DNA of 64,000 nucleotides from Butyrivibrio hungatei NK4A153 (lineage in GTDB: Bacteria > Bacillota > Clostridia > Lachnospirales > Lachnospiraceae): NCBI RefSeq assembly GCF_000424465.1, contig NZ_AUJY01000002.1:62001-126000 (forward strand). Direction: 5' to 3'. Position numbers and translations under genes: made by a program. Under the pieces are notes generated by a model. The model was not told the origin of the DNA. It did not search any database and was given only the letters and a program-made list of their open reading frames with translations. This document shows, in pieces, positions 32,467-41,224 of the stretch; positions within the stretch are counted from its first letter, which is position 1; each line of letters starts with the position of its first letter.

Positions 32467-32495
32467 TTGATCGCAAATTTATATGCAACTATACT
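32467..32495 (+). promoter_or_regulatory. Promoter of the helicase/NUDIX pair
   Basis: TTGATC (32467-32472) and TATACT (32490-32495) with a 17-bp spacer, 31 bp before the start. Confidence 0.65.
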
Positions 32496-32526
32496 TGTAG
32501 TAAGGGTTTTTCTAAAGGGGGACATT

Positions 32527-35493
32527 ATGGGAGATTCCATTACTGAATTAAGAAGAGGATTAGAAACAGCCTATATTGACGGATCTATCGTTTCGAACGA
32601 GAGGTATAGACCACAGTTTATTTCTAATAACTATAAAGAAGGAAAGAAAGTTCTCTCATCTATTGAAGATGAGCTTTCAGTATGCGATTCCTTTAGGATT
32701 AGCGTGGCATTTATTACGCTTGGTGGAATAACGCCTCTTTTACTGACGCTTAATGAATTAGAAAAAAAGGGGATTAAAGGAGAAATCCTTACAACGAATT
32801 ATTTGAATTTCAGCGAACCCAAGGCGCTTGAAAAATTGAATTCTCTTTCGAATATTACCTTGAAAATATATGACTCGGAAAGTTCAGGTGAAGGCTTTCA
32901 TACAAAGGGATATATTTTTAGAAATGAAGAAGTTTATAGAATAATAATTGGAAGTTCCAACATGACAGGCGGAGCTCTGAAGCAGAACTATGAGTGGAAT
33001 ACTAAGATTGTTTCAACAATAGACGGAGAAGTTTCGAAGCAGATTATTGAAGAGTTTGAGCGACTTTGGGAGTCTCCGTATGCCAGAGATTTTAATGACT
33101 TTATTGAAGAGTATAAGCAAAAGTATCAGATAATAAGACATCAGCGTGACATTGCCAAAAAAGAAGAACTTGTTTCGCTTGAAAAATATAGATTAAAACC
33201 AAATAGTATGCAGGTAGGATTTATAACAAATCTGCGAAAAATAATCAGCGCGGGAGAGAAAAAAGCTCTTCTTATATCTGCAACCGGAACGGGAAAAACA
33301 TATGCGTCAGCTTTTGCCATGCGTGAACTTGGCTATAAGAGGGTTCTTTTTCTTGTGCACAGAGGCCAACTTGCCAGACAAACTAAGAAATCATATGAAA
33401 AGGTATTTGGGAAGTCTGTGACTATGGGACTTGTTGGAGCAGGAAACAGTGATTATGATGCTGATTTCGTATTTGCGACTGTTCAGACCTTGAATAGAGA
33501 TGAACATTTGCTTCAATATGCTCCTAATCATTTTGATGCAATCTGTCTCGATGAAGCTCATCATGTTCCTGCGTCAACATATCAGAAGATTATGCATCAT
33601 TTCACGCCTAAATTATGGCTTGGAATGACAGCTACACCGGATAAACGTGATGATAACGTTGAGGGACGCAATGTATATGAGTTGTTTGAACATCAAATTG
33701 CGTATGAGATAAGATTACAGCAGGCTATGGAAGAAGATTTGTTATGCCCGTTTCACTATTTTGGCATAACGGATATTTCTATTATTGGCGATGACAAAAA
33801 CCGTGATTTTTCTGTATTAACTTGCGATGAGCGAGTAAAGCACATTGTTGAACAGGCCAATTATTACGGATATAGCGGGGACAGAGTAAAAGGATTGATA
33901 TTCTGTAGTTCTATAAAAGAGTCTGAGGTTCTTTCAGAGAAGATGAATCATACCATCAATCCGGCTACAGGCAAGTATTACAGAACAATAGCGCTTAACG
34001 GAAGTGCATCAGACTCAGAGCGAGAAGAAGCGTTTGAAAGATTAGCAATGTATGAAAATGAAAGTGATTCATACACAAACGATAATGGACCGCTTGACTA
34101 TATTTTGTCTGTGGAAATTCTCAATGAAGGTGTGGATATAGTAGAAGTTAATCAGGTTATAATGCTTAGACCTACACAGTCTCCGATAGTATTTATTCAG
34201 CAACTTGGAAGAGGTCTTCGTAAGGCTGATGGAAAAGAATTTGCGGTAATACTGGATTTTATCGGCAATTATAACAATAATTTTATGATACCCATAGCAT
34301 TGTCTGGTGATAGAACATATAACAAAGACAATATTCGTAGATATGTTATGGAAGGCGGTAAGATTATTCCGGGTGCATCAACAGTGCATTTTGATAAGGT
34401 AAGCAAACAAAGAATTTTTGAGTCTATCGATAAGTCTACTTTACGTCTTACGATGCTTAAGGAAAAATATGAGCTGTTAAAAGATAGATTGGGAAGAATA
34501 CCATCTATCATAGATTTTTATAATTATGGTGAAATTGATCCGATGCTGTTTATCGAATATACAAAAGAATCATATCACTCATTTTTAAAAAGGATTGAAC
34601 CTTATTACAAGATTCTTTTTTCAAAGGAACAAGAAGAAATGCTTGCCTTTGTCTCGCAGTTTCTTATGAATGGAAAAAGACCGCATGAGTTAATAATTCT
34701 CAAGTCGTTGCTGGAAGGAAACCAAGGTGTTATTGACAACATGAGGTTCAAAGAGTCTTTGGAAGCTGTCGGAGGAACATATAGGGAAGAAGATTATGAT
34801 TCTGCAATGAATATAATTAGCTTATCATGGCTTAACTCAAAGGCAGATAAAACTAAGTATGACCTTGTGGAGTGGATTGATGAAGAAGAGGCAAAAGAGA
34901 GAAGGCTTAAAAGAGCAAAAGCTTATGCACAGGCACTTGTAGATAAACAATTTGAAAAGCAATTAAAAGAAACAATTGAATTTGGATTACTTAGGTATAA
35001 AGATAATTACAAGGAAGCAGATGAAAATAATCTTGTCCTTTACAGAAAATACTCAAGGAAAGATGTATGCAGAATCTTGAATTGGGAAAAGGATGACAGT
35101 TCAACTGTTTACGGCTATAGATATAAATATGGTACTTGTCCGATTTTTGTTACATATAATAAGAATGAAGACATATCAAGCTCTACGAATTATCCTGATC
35201 ATTTTATAAATGAGCAGTTATTTAATTGGATGACTCGAAGCAGAGTGTCTTTGGAAAGTAAAGAAACTCAGCAGATTATTCATGCAAATGAAAATGGGGA
35301 AAAACTATTCTTATTTATAAAGAAGAGTGATGATGAAGGCACGGATTTTTACTATATGGGAGAAGTAACACCTGTATTCTGGCAGCAGACGAGCATTAAA
35401 AATGATGAGGGTGAAGCATTGCCAATAATGAATTTTCATTTGCAATTAAAGCAATCTGTCAGAGAGGATTTGTACGAGTATTTATCAAAGTAG
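32527..35493 (+). CDS. PLD nuclease-SF2 helicase-DUF3427 protein
   Basis: A 988-residue multidomain protein. An N-terminal phospholipase-D-like domain has His125-x-Lys127 (FHTKGYIF) followed by GSSNMTGGAL, one HKD motif, so an active nuclease would be a dimer. The SF2 helicase core has P-loop ATGTGKT (252-258), DEAHH (342-346), GMTATP and the arginine-finger motif QQLGRGLRKADGK. A C-terminal DUF3427-like domain covers the last 200 residues. This architecture is common in defence islands. Start at ATG 32527 behind AAAGGGGG; the NUDIX gene follows directly. Confidence 0.88.
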   Translation: MGDSITELRRGLETAYIDGSIVSNERYRPQFISNNYKEGKKVLSSIEDELSVCDSFRISVAFITLGGITPLLLTLNELEKKGIKGEILTTNYLNFSEPKALEKLNSLSNITLKIYDSESSGEGFHTKGYIFRNEEVYRIIIGSSNMTGGALKQNYEWNTKIVSTIDGEVSKQIIEEFERLWESPYARDFNDFIEEYKQKYQIIRHQRDIAKKEELVSLEKYRLKPNSMQVGFITNLRKIISAGEKKALLISATGTGKTYASAFAMRELGYKRVLFLVHRGQLARQTKKSYEKVFGKSVTMGLVGAGNSDYDADFVFATVQTLNRDEHLLQYAPNHFDAICLDEAHHVPASTYQKIMHHFTPKLWLGMTATPDKRDDNVEGRNVYELFEHQIAYEIRLQQAMEEDLLCPFHYFGITDISIIGDDKNRDFSVLTCDERVKHIVEQANYYGYSGDRVKGLIFCSSIKESEVLSEKMNHTINPATGKYYRTIALNGSASDSEREEAFERLAMYENESDSYTNDNGPLDYILSVEILNEGVDIVEVNQVIMLRPTQSPIVFIQQLGRGLRKADGKEFAVILDFIGNYNNNFMIPIALSGDRTYNKDNIRRYVMEGGKIIPGASTVHFDKVSKQRIFESIDKSTLRLTMLKEKYELLKDRLGRIPSIIDFYNYGEIDPMLFIEYTKESYHSFLKRIEPYYKILFSKEQEEMLAFVSQFLMNGKRPHELIILKSLLEGNQGVIDNMRFKESLEAVGGTYREEDYDSAMNIISLSWLNSKADKTKYDLVEWIDEEEAKERRLKRAKAYAQALVDKQFEKQLKETIEFGLLRYKDNYKEADENNLVLYRKYSRKDVCRILNWEKDDSSTVYGYRYKYGTCPIFVTYNKNEDISSSTNYPDHFINEQLFNWMTRSRVSLESKETQQIIHANENGEKLFLFIKKSDDEGTDFYYMGEVTPVFWQQTSIKNDEGEALPIMNFHLQLKQSVREDLYEYLSK

Positions 35494-35508
35494 TTGAAGG
35501 GAGCAAAA

Positions 35509-35910
35509 ATGAAAACCATACGTGTAGTTGCGGCAGTAATAAAAGCAGAAAATGAAGAAGGACAGCCAATAATATTTGCAACCCAGAGGGGATATGGCGA
35601 ATATAAGGATGGATGGGAATTTCCAGGTGGAAAGATTGAAGAAGGTGAGACACCACAGGAGGCTCTAAAACGAGAAATTCGTGAGGAACTTGATACAGAA
35701 ATAAGTGTTGGTGAGTTAATTGATACCATCGAATATGATTATCCGGCTTTTCACTTATCAATGGATTGTTTTTGGTCAGACATTCTGAAGGGAAATTTGG
35801 TTCTAAATGAACACGAAGCATCAAGATGGCTTACAAAGGAACAACTTGGGGACGTTGATTGGCTTCCGGCGGACATTACATTGATTGATGCAATCAAAGA
35901 AGCATTATAG
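35509..35910 (+). CDS. NUDIX hydrolase (MutT-like)
   Basis: A 133-residue pyrophosphohydrolase. The Nudix box reads GGKIEEGETPQEALKREIRE and continues ELDTEI; the usual Gly near its end is Asp. The preceding WEFP is typical of MutT-type 8-oxo-dGTP hydrolases. ATG 35509 behind GAAGGGAG is used; it starts 15 bp after the helicase gene. The pairing suggests that it removes nucleotide products or alarm molecules in the same system rather than acting as housekeeping MutT. Confidence 0.88.
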   Translation: MKTIRVVAAVIKAENEEGQPIIFATQRGYGEYKDGWEFPGGKIEEGETPQEALKREIREELDTEISVGELIDTIEYDYPAFHLSMDCFWSDILKGNLVLNEHEASRWLTKEQLGDVDWLPADITLIDAIKEAL

Positions 35911-35974
35911 AATTTAACTCCTAACATCTCCTTTTCATAGATAAAATCTATCGATAACTCAATGAAAAATATAT

Positions 35975-36015
35975 TATACCTATCACTGTGGTAGGTATAT
36001 TATTTTGCCTATAAT
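35975..36015 (+). promoter_or_regulatory. Hairpin and -10 box upstream of the MetE-like gene
   Basis: TATACCTATCA (35975-35985) pairs with TGGTAGGTATA (35989-35999) around three bases, followed by a T-rich run: a terminator for the NUDIX transcript. TATAAT (36010-36015) follows at once, and the dyad covers where the -35 box should be, so it could also be an operator of the MetE-like gene. Confidence 0.55.
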
Positions 36016-36039
36016 ACTAGCTTGAAGAGGAGATATAAG

Positions 36040-37155
36040 ATGAGTAGTTTACAGACACCGTTCAGATATGATTTTGTTGGAAGCTTTTTGAGACCTAAGG
36101 CGCTTAAGGATGCTAAGGCAGCGTTTGCTGAAGGTAAGATTGGCAAGGAAGAACTTGATAAAGTTATCAATGATGAGATCACTAAGGTAGTTGCAAAGCA
36201 GAAAGAGCTTGGATTTCAGGTGATAACAGACGGAGAGTTCAGAAGAACCTTCTGGCATCTTGACTTTATGTGGGGCTTTGAAGGCGTAGAGCATAAGGCT
36301 ACCGGCAAAGGAGTTGAGTTTAACGGTGAGCTGGCTGTTCTTGATGATACATATCTTGTTGGTAAGATCAAAGCAAAGGCGCATCCTTTTGTGGAATATT
36401 ACAAGTTCCTTAAGCAGTTCGAGGATGAGAACACTGTCGCGAAGTATACAATTCCTGCACCTGCGCAGACTTTCCAGCAGATGATCGTGCCTGCGAACTT
36501 TGAGACAACAAGGAAGTTCTATTCTACAAACGATGAACTTATTGAAGATATCGCAAAGGCATATCGTGATGTTATAAAGCAGTTCTACGATGCGGGATGC
36601 CGTAATCTTCAGCTTGATGACTGCACATGGGGCGCGATTGTCGGCGATGCGGCTAAGCAGCGCTATAAGTCACTCGGAATAGATCTTGAGGAGGTAAAAG
36701 AGCAGCTCCTTAGAGTGAACAATCTTTCACTCGAAGGAAAGCCTGCCGACATGGTGATCAATTCACATATCTGCAGAGGCAATTACCACTCAACATATTT
36801 CACCAGCGGACCTTATGATACCGTTGCTGATTATGTGTTTGCAAAAGAGAATGTGAATGCGCTTTTCCTTGAGTATGATGATGAGAGATCCGGTGGATTT
36901 GCTCCGCTTTCCAAGGTTTCTGATGATAAGAAAGTTGTTCTTGGTCTTATCACAACAAAAACACCTGCGCTTGAAGATAAGCAGAAAGTTATTGAGAGAA
37001 TTCATGAAGCTGCAAAATATGTTCCTCTCGACAGACTTTGCCTGAGCCCGCAGTGCGGTTTTGCTTCCTGCGAGATAGGCAATAAGCTTACGGAAGAAGA
37101 GCAGTGGGCAAAGCTCAAGCTTGTTAAAGAGATTGCAGAAGAAGTGTGGGGATAA
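36040..37155 (+). CDS. Cobalamin-independent methionine synthase C-terminal-domain protein (MetE-like, YxjG/YxjH type)
   Basis: A 371-residue protein with only the catalytic half of MetE. It begins FRYDFVGSFLRPKALKDA, has ITDGEFRRTFWHLDF, ends CLSPQCGFASCEIGN, and carries zinc ligands in NSHICRGNY (His-x-Cys) and the late Cys. YxjG-type proteins transfer a methyl group to homocysteine or process sulfur compounds, but the physiological donor is unsettled. GAGGAG seven bases before ATG 36040. Single gene between two terminators. Confidence 0.88.
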   Translation: MSSLQTPFRYDFVGSFLRPKALKDAKAAFAEGKIGKEELDKVINDEITKVVAKQKELGFQVITDGEFRRTFWHLDFMWGFEGVEHKATGKGVEFNGELAVLDDTYLVGKIKAKAHPFVEYYKFLKQFEDENTVAKYTIPAPAQTFQQMIVPANFETTRKFYSTNDELIEDIAKAYRDVIKQFYDAGCRNLQLDDCTWGAIVGDAAKQRYKSLGIDLEEVKEQLLRVNNLSLEGKPADMVINSHICRGNYHSTYFTSGPYDTVADYVFAKENVNALFLEYDDERSGGFAPLSKVSDDKKVVLGLITTKTPALEDKQKVIERIHEAAKYVPLDRLCLSPQCGFASCEIGNKLTEEEQWAKLKLVKEIAEEVWG

Positions 37156-37169
37156 CGCTTTCATAAAAA

Positions 37170-37211
37170 GTGTGCGGTTTTGATAATGTTTCAAAAACGC
37201 ACACGTTTTTT
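37170..37211. terminator. Terminator between MetE-like and lipoprotein genes
   Basis: GTGTGCG/CGCACAC plus TTTTGA/TCAAAA, interrupted by one G-A mismatch, with a T run. The genes converge, so it may serve both. Confidence 0.85.
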
Positions 37212-37215
37212 ATAA

Positions 37216-37941
37216 TTACTCTACAACTGTGAAGCTGATCGGTGTTGCAGCTTCATAATTCTTCCAATATTCTTTGAATTCTTTTTCGCTGCCTGTGAAA
37301 TCTTTTGTATCAGCTTCATCAAGACTGTTGGTCTCTCTTAAAAATCCTAAATATGTATCACCGTCTTTAGTGATGTGATCCTTTATCATAAGACCGTCGC
37401 CGTCAGGATTTAAGAAAAGTGACTCGTAGCAATCCGTATAGCACGCATATACCATATCGTTTCCTGTCGCTATCGGATACTCTTTTTCACAGGAAAAAGC
37501 ATTACCGATATTCTTAACTATGCCATTTACTTCGCCATAAAAAGCTACCTCTACTCCATGCTTCTCAGCGTCAACTGAATCTGTAATTGCAAGAACCTCG
37601 CCGTTGTAACCTTTAATCTTTATCTTTGTATATCCCTGGCCTTTTGTAAGATAAGAAATTATCTCATCATAACTCTTAAACTTATCCTTTTTTGACGCTT
37701 CCTCAACAAATGAGCTTGGCATAAAATCATCGTCTGCAGCATTATCCTCCGCTATCTCGTCAGCCGATGCCTCATCATCCGATCCTGTTTCAGCATCCGC
37801 TGTTTCCGGTTCATCTGCTTCAGGCTCGGCTACCTCTGCTGTCTCTGTCGGCTCCCCTGCGTCTTCGGATGTGCCAATCCCCGCGCATCCCGTAAATGTC
37901 AGCATTCCTGCCATAACTAAATAAGCAATTCTTTTTTTCAT
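37216..37941 (-). CDS. Lipoprotein of unknown function
   Basis: A 241-residue exported lipoprotein. Lipobox TFTGC places the lipidated Cys at 19. An acidic, low-complexity linker of about 55 residues (Glu/Ala/Asp) precedes a compact C-terminal domain (about 85-235) with two possible disulfide cysteine pairs (FSCEK, YACYTDCYE). Relatives occur in Lachnospiraceae as far as I know, without assigned function. Single gene on the minus strand. Confidence 0.7.
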   Translation of the reverse strand: MKKRIAYLVMAGMLTFTGCAGIGTSEDAGEPTETAEVAEPEADEPETADAETGSDDEASADEIAEDNAADDDFMPSSFVEEASKKDKFKSYDEIISYLTKGQGYTKIKIKGYNGEVLAITDSVDAEKHGVEVAFYGEVNGIVKNIGNAFSCEKEYPIATGNDMVYACYTDCYESLFLNPDGDGLMIKDHITKDGDTYLGFLRETNSLDEADTKDFTGSEKEFKEYWKNYEAATPISFTVVE

Positions 37942-38050
37942 TTCTTTTTACTCCTCTTCCCTGTTAAAAAAATGTAAATATTGTAAAATGACAAATAAAT
38001 AATATCACACATTTGTGTTCTATCTGCGTATTTTATATTGTTTTATAAAT

Positions 38051-38395
38051 TTACAGATTATTCTCGCCCCATCTTTTTAATTCGAGAAGAATAGGGATTA
38101 GGCTCTTGGTTTTTTTAGTAAGACTATATTCAACCCTCACAGGCATCTCATCATACTGCTTTCTCTCAACTAGGCCGTCCGCTTCAAGTTCTTTTAATGA
38201 ATTGGCCAGCATCGTATTGGTGATTCCGTGTATTGAACGGCTCAATTCTCCGTATCTGACAACTTCATTCTTGTCGATGACGCATAAGATCATAATTTTC
38301 CACTTACCGCCGACGGTATCAATAACCTTTTTTAATCCGCAACCTTTTCCTGCGATATCTTCACATAATAGCTCATGATTCTCTTTTTTTCTCAT
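38051..38395 (-). CDS. HxlR-family transcriptional regulator
   Basis: A 114-residue winged-helix protein. The N-terminal C-GLKKVIDTVGGKWKIMILCV segment, YGELSRSIHGITNTMLANSL recognition helix and LTKKTKSLIPIL wing and C-terminal helix are diagnostic for HxlR. Cysteines near the N-terminus (LLCEDIAGKGCG) could sense oxidants or electrophiles, as in relatives. Divergent from the ferredoxin operon, which it probably controls. Confidence 0.92.
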   Translation of the reverse strand: MRKKENHELLCEDIAGKGCGLKKVIDTVGGKWKIMILCVIDKNEVVRYGELSRSIHGITNTMLANSLKELEADGLVERKQYDEMPVRVEYSLTKKTKSLIPILLELKRWGENNL

Positions 38396-38434
38396 AGTAT
38401 ACTTTTCCTTACCAGATAACTAATAACTGCGTAC

Positions 38435-38462
38435 TTGATATAAAAATTATACCACATATAAT
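38435..38462 (+). promoter_or_regulatory. Promoter of the ferredoxin/redox operon
   Basis: TTGATA (38435-38440) and TATAAT (38457-38462) with a 16-bp spacer in the gap shared with the divergent HxlR gene. The -10 region is rich in short inverted ATA repeats that could be the HxlR site. Confidence 0.6.
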
Positions 38463-38513
38463 AAAAGCATCGAGCAGGAAAAACAAGTAGATTTTGAGAT
38501 AAGGAGATTCATT

Positions 38514-38714
38514 ATGAGAAAGGCTGCTGTTGATACAAACAGATGTGTAGCCTGCGGAGTATGCGCGTTGCAATGTCCGAGGGAAGCGATTGACATTTAT
38601 AGAGGCATTTATGCGGTTGTTGATGTTTCTAAATGCGTGGGATGCGGTATATGCGAAAAAGCTTGTCCGGCAGGATCTGTAAAAGTAGTGGAGGTGCAAG
38701 ATGGTATTAAATAA
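38514..38714 (+). CDS. 2[4Fe-4S] ferredoxin
   Basis: A 66-residue electron carrier with two complete cluster motifs: CVACGVCALQCP and CVGCGICEKACP. AAGGAG precedes ATG. First gene of a four-gene redox run; its end overlaps the start of the next gene by 14 bases in another frame, which indicates coupling. It probably passes electrons to or from the membrane Fe-S protein that follows. Confidence 0.95.
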   Translation: MRKAAVDTNRCVACGVCALQCPREAIDIYRGIYAVVDVSKCVGCGICEKACPAGSVKVVEVQDGIK

Positions 38715-39300
38715 GAAAAAGCAATGGTACGACTATCTTTGGATATGGACGATCATTTATTTTGCACTCGGATTCTTTAATATCTTATTTGCCTGGCTTG
38801 GAATGATCGATTTCATACTTCCTCTTATCTTTGCGATAGTCGGTGGAAATAAATGGTTTTGTAATCACATGTGCGGCAGAGGTCAGCTTTTCTGGGTACT
38901 TGGAAGGAATCTTAAGTGCTCACGAAAAAAGCCGGCGCCTAAGTGGATTTCCTCAAAGTGGTTCAGGTATGGATTCCTCACATTTTTTATGACAATGTTT
39001 GGAACTATGATATTTCAGACCTATCTTGTGTTCTCGGGAGCGGAGTCCCTTAAGAAAGTAGTAAAGCTCTTTTGGACATTTAAAGTACCATGGAAATGGG
39101 CGTATAATGGAAGTGTCTTCCCCGATTGGGTGGCGCAGTTCGGATTTGGCTTTTACAGCCTTATGCTGACATCCACTCTGATAGGACTGATAGTGATGGC
39201 AATGTACAAAGAGAGAACCTGGTGTTCTTTCTGTCCAATGGGAACAATGACACAGGGCATTTGCAAGATAAAGGCAAAGAAAGGTATGGAGAATTTATGA
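38701..39300 (+). CDS. NapH/FixG-like membrane Fe-S protein
   Basis: A 199-residue protein with about four membrane helices. Two cysteine motifs face the same side: CNHMCGRGQLFW in the second loop and WCSFCPMGTMTQGICK near the C-terminus, the pattern of 4Fe-4S_5-type polyferredoxins of the NapH/CcoG group. It is likely to move electrons between ferredoxin and a membrane or surface acceptor. Overlaps the ferredoxin gene upstream and the C_GCAxxG_C_C gene downstream (ATGA). Confidence 0.85.
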   Translation: MVLNKKKQWYDYLWIWTIIYFALGFFNILFAWLGMIDFILPLIFAIVGGNKWFCNHMCGRGQLFWVLGRNLKCSRKKPAPKWISSKWFRYGFLTFFMTMFGTMIFQTYLVFSGAESLKKVVKLFWTFKVPWKWAYNGSVFPDWVAQFGFGFYSLMLTSTLIGLIVMAMYKERTWCSFCPMGTMTQGICKIKAKKGMENL

Positions 39301-39689
39301 CATTAGAAGAAAGAGCTGAGAGGGCTGTGGAGCTTAAGAATTCGGGAAAGTATAACTGCGCGCAGGCAGTGACTGCGGCTTTGGCAGATCAGACAGGACT
39401 TACGGAGGAACAGCTCAAACAGGTATCTGCCGGATTCTGTGCGGGAATGGGCAATCTTGAAGCAACCTGTGGAGCCTTGATTGGTGCAGGAATGATAGCA
39501 GGCCTCAAGACAGAAGGCAAAGGAACTCTTGGAGTTACAAAGCAGATTCAGGAAGAGTTTGGCAAAAGATGCGGTGCATTAAAATGCAAAGATCTAAAGA
39601 CCGTCACAGACGGTAAACCGCTGTGCCCCTGCGAAGACTGCGTTAGAAATGCGGTTATGATCTATGGCGAGATAATGGGCCTGAAATAG
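39297..39689 (+). CDS. C_GCAxxG_C_C family redox protein
   Basis: A 130-residue protein with the name-giving cysteine pattern: YNCAQAV, GFCAGMG...CGALIGAG, RCGALKC and PLCPCEDCV. The family is thought to carry redox-active or metal-bound cysteines, often beside Fe-S oxidoreductases, but no reaction is established. Start ATGA overlaps the stop of the membrane Fe-S gene. Third gene of the HxlR-linked operon. Confidence 0.88.
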   Translation: MTLEERAERAVELKNSGKYNCAQAVTAALADQTGLTEEQLKQVSAGFCAGMGNLEATCGALIGAGMIAGLKTEGKGTLGVTKQIQEEFGKRCGALKCKDLKTVTDGKPLCPCEDCVRNAVMIYGEIMGLK

Positions 39690-39781
39690 GGAGAAAAAGA
39701 GTATGAGAAATACTATGAAAACTATTTATCTGCAACGCCTATAGATTTTACACCTGTAGATTGAGGAAAAGGATAAAGATA

Positions 39782-40450
39782 ATGTATAAGAATATTGACA
39801 TGACAACATATCCGAGGAAGGAGCATTTCGATCATTTTCGCAATATGGAATATCCGTTTGTGACGATGACGGTTCAGGTTGATATCTCGGATTGGATAAA
39901 AAGGCTTAAAGAAGCGAAATATTCTCTTTTCCTTTGTTTCCAGTATGCGGTTGCGCGCGCGGCCAACAGTGTTCCGGAGTTTAGGCAAAGGATTGAGGGA
40001 GATGGAATCATAGAATACGATTATTGCAATCCTTCATATACTGTGGCGCTTCCTGATGAGACATACAGATATTGCATGGTTAACACCAATCAGCCGCTTA
40101 ATGACTATCTTGCGGAGGCCAAGATAAAGCAGGATAAAGCTCTTAATGCGGAGCATTTGGAGGAAGAGGGAGAAGCTCGAAGCCACCTGTTTACATCTTG
40201 TGTTCCGTGGCAGGATTTTACAGGGGGAACTATGCCTTATCCCGATTCGAAATTCTCAATACCGAATGTTGTCTGGGGAAAATACAAGACGGAGAAGTAT
40301 CTTGCACTTGAAGACGGCAAAGTTACAGAAAAAGAAAAGACAACCATACCTGTAGTTGTTTTTGTAAATCATGCGATTATTGACGGTTTGCATATATCCA
40401 AGTTCTATGCGAACCTGGATGCGGAACTTTCCAGAATGCAATTTAAGTAG
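39782..40450 (+). CDS. Chloramphenicol acetyltransferase-like protein
   Basis: A 222-residue CAT-fold acyltransferase. The catalytic HxxxDG motif is present in VNHAIIDGLHISKF, and NIDMTTYPRKEHFDHFRNMEYP is the usual N-terminus. Family members include both true CAT resistance enzymes and homologues with other acceptors, so resistance is not assured. ATG 39782 lies behind GAGGAAAAGGAT, about 90 bp after the redox operon, and may be its last gene. Confidence 0.88.
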   Translation: MYKNIDMTTYPRKEHFDHFRNMEYPFVTMTVQVDISDWIKRLKEAKYSLFLCFQYAVARAANSVPEFRQRIEGDGIIEYDYCNPSYTVALPDETYRYCMVNTNQPLNDYLAEAKIKQDKALNAEHLEEEGEARSHLFTSCVPWQDFTGGTMPYPDSKFSIPNVVWGKYKTEKYLALEDGKVTEKEKTTIPVVVFVNHAIIDGLHISKFYANLDAELSRMQFK

Positions 40451-40493
40451 TTTATTAGAATGTAGTTTTTAAAGGAAACAGTAATTGAAAAAG

Positions 40494-40534
40494 AAAGAGT
40501 GATCATCCGGTAAAGGGTAATCACTCTTTTTTTC
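40494..40534. terminator. Terminator between convergent acetyltransferase genes
   Basis: AAAGAGTGAT (40494-40503) pairs with ATCACTCTTT (40520-40529), followed by T residues. Confidence 0.88.
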
Positions 40535-41065
40535 TTAAGTGTTTTTTCTTTTAGCCTCGAGAATTATCATATCTTTCCGTTCGCCGTCGGTACATTCGAC
40601 GTCATGTAAAATCATGCATGGGAGCATTCCTGCTTTTATGTGAATAACAAGTGAGGGAATATTGTCACAAAAGATACTGCTGATTATCCTGTCGACTTCG
40701 AATTTTTCAAAGCCGAGTTCCATACTAAGCTGCGCGGTTTCTTTTCCGTATCCTTTTCCGATGGTATCATCTTCGCCGATGAACAGGCCGTATTCAATCT
40801 GTCTGTCGGAAAGCTTGTAATCTTTAAAAACAACGGAACCGATAGCGCGGTCATTGTTGTTAAGTTCGCATATCATGTATTGGAATACGTTTTTGGTCTG
40901 TACTTGCTCTTTGTAGTATTTCTGCTGAGCTTCGAGAGAGAATTTTTCGCGGTAAACATAGCGTTCTCTCACTCTTTCGTTATTTCTCCATTCAACGATT
41001 TTTTCACAATCATCGATTTTCATTTTCCTGAGGCCGATTGTCTTCCCTACGATGTCGTATTTCAA
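40535..41065 (-). CDS. RimJ/RimL-type GNAT acetyltransferase
   Basis: A 176-residue N-acetyltransferase. It starts DIVGKTIGLRKMKIDDCEKIVEWRN and has GLFIGEDDTIGKGYGKET, the acetyl-CoA loop, and DRIISSIFCDNIPSLVIHIKAG, typical of the Acetyltransf_3 branch that acts on ribosomal proteins or small amines. Single gene on the minus strand; substrate unknown. Confidence 0.85.
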   Translation of the reverse strand: MKYDIVGKTIGLRKMKIDDCEKIVEWRNNERVRERYVYREKFSLEAQQKYYKEQVQTKNVFQYMICELNNNDRAIGSVVFKDYKLSDRQIEYGLFIGEDDTIGKGYGKETAQLSMELGFEKFEVDRIISSIFCDNIPSLVIHIKAGMLPCMILHDVECTDGERKDMIILEAKRKNT

Positions 41066-41224
41066 TTTATGTCTACCTCCATAATTTACAATGGTAACAC
41101 GTAATAAGGTGTCGGTAAAGGATTTTGCAAACTTCCCGATAATTGCGATATTGGCTTAACATGTTGTAAAATTGATGATTATATGGTATTTTTCATTAGG
41201 AATTTACTGGGAGAAGTTGATTGT

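Noticed and set aside
36040..37155. Full MetE or uroporphyrinogen decarboxylase.
   Set aside because: Length and the HxC...C zinc pattern fit the short YxjG/YxjH type; the MetE N-terminal domain is absent.
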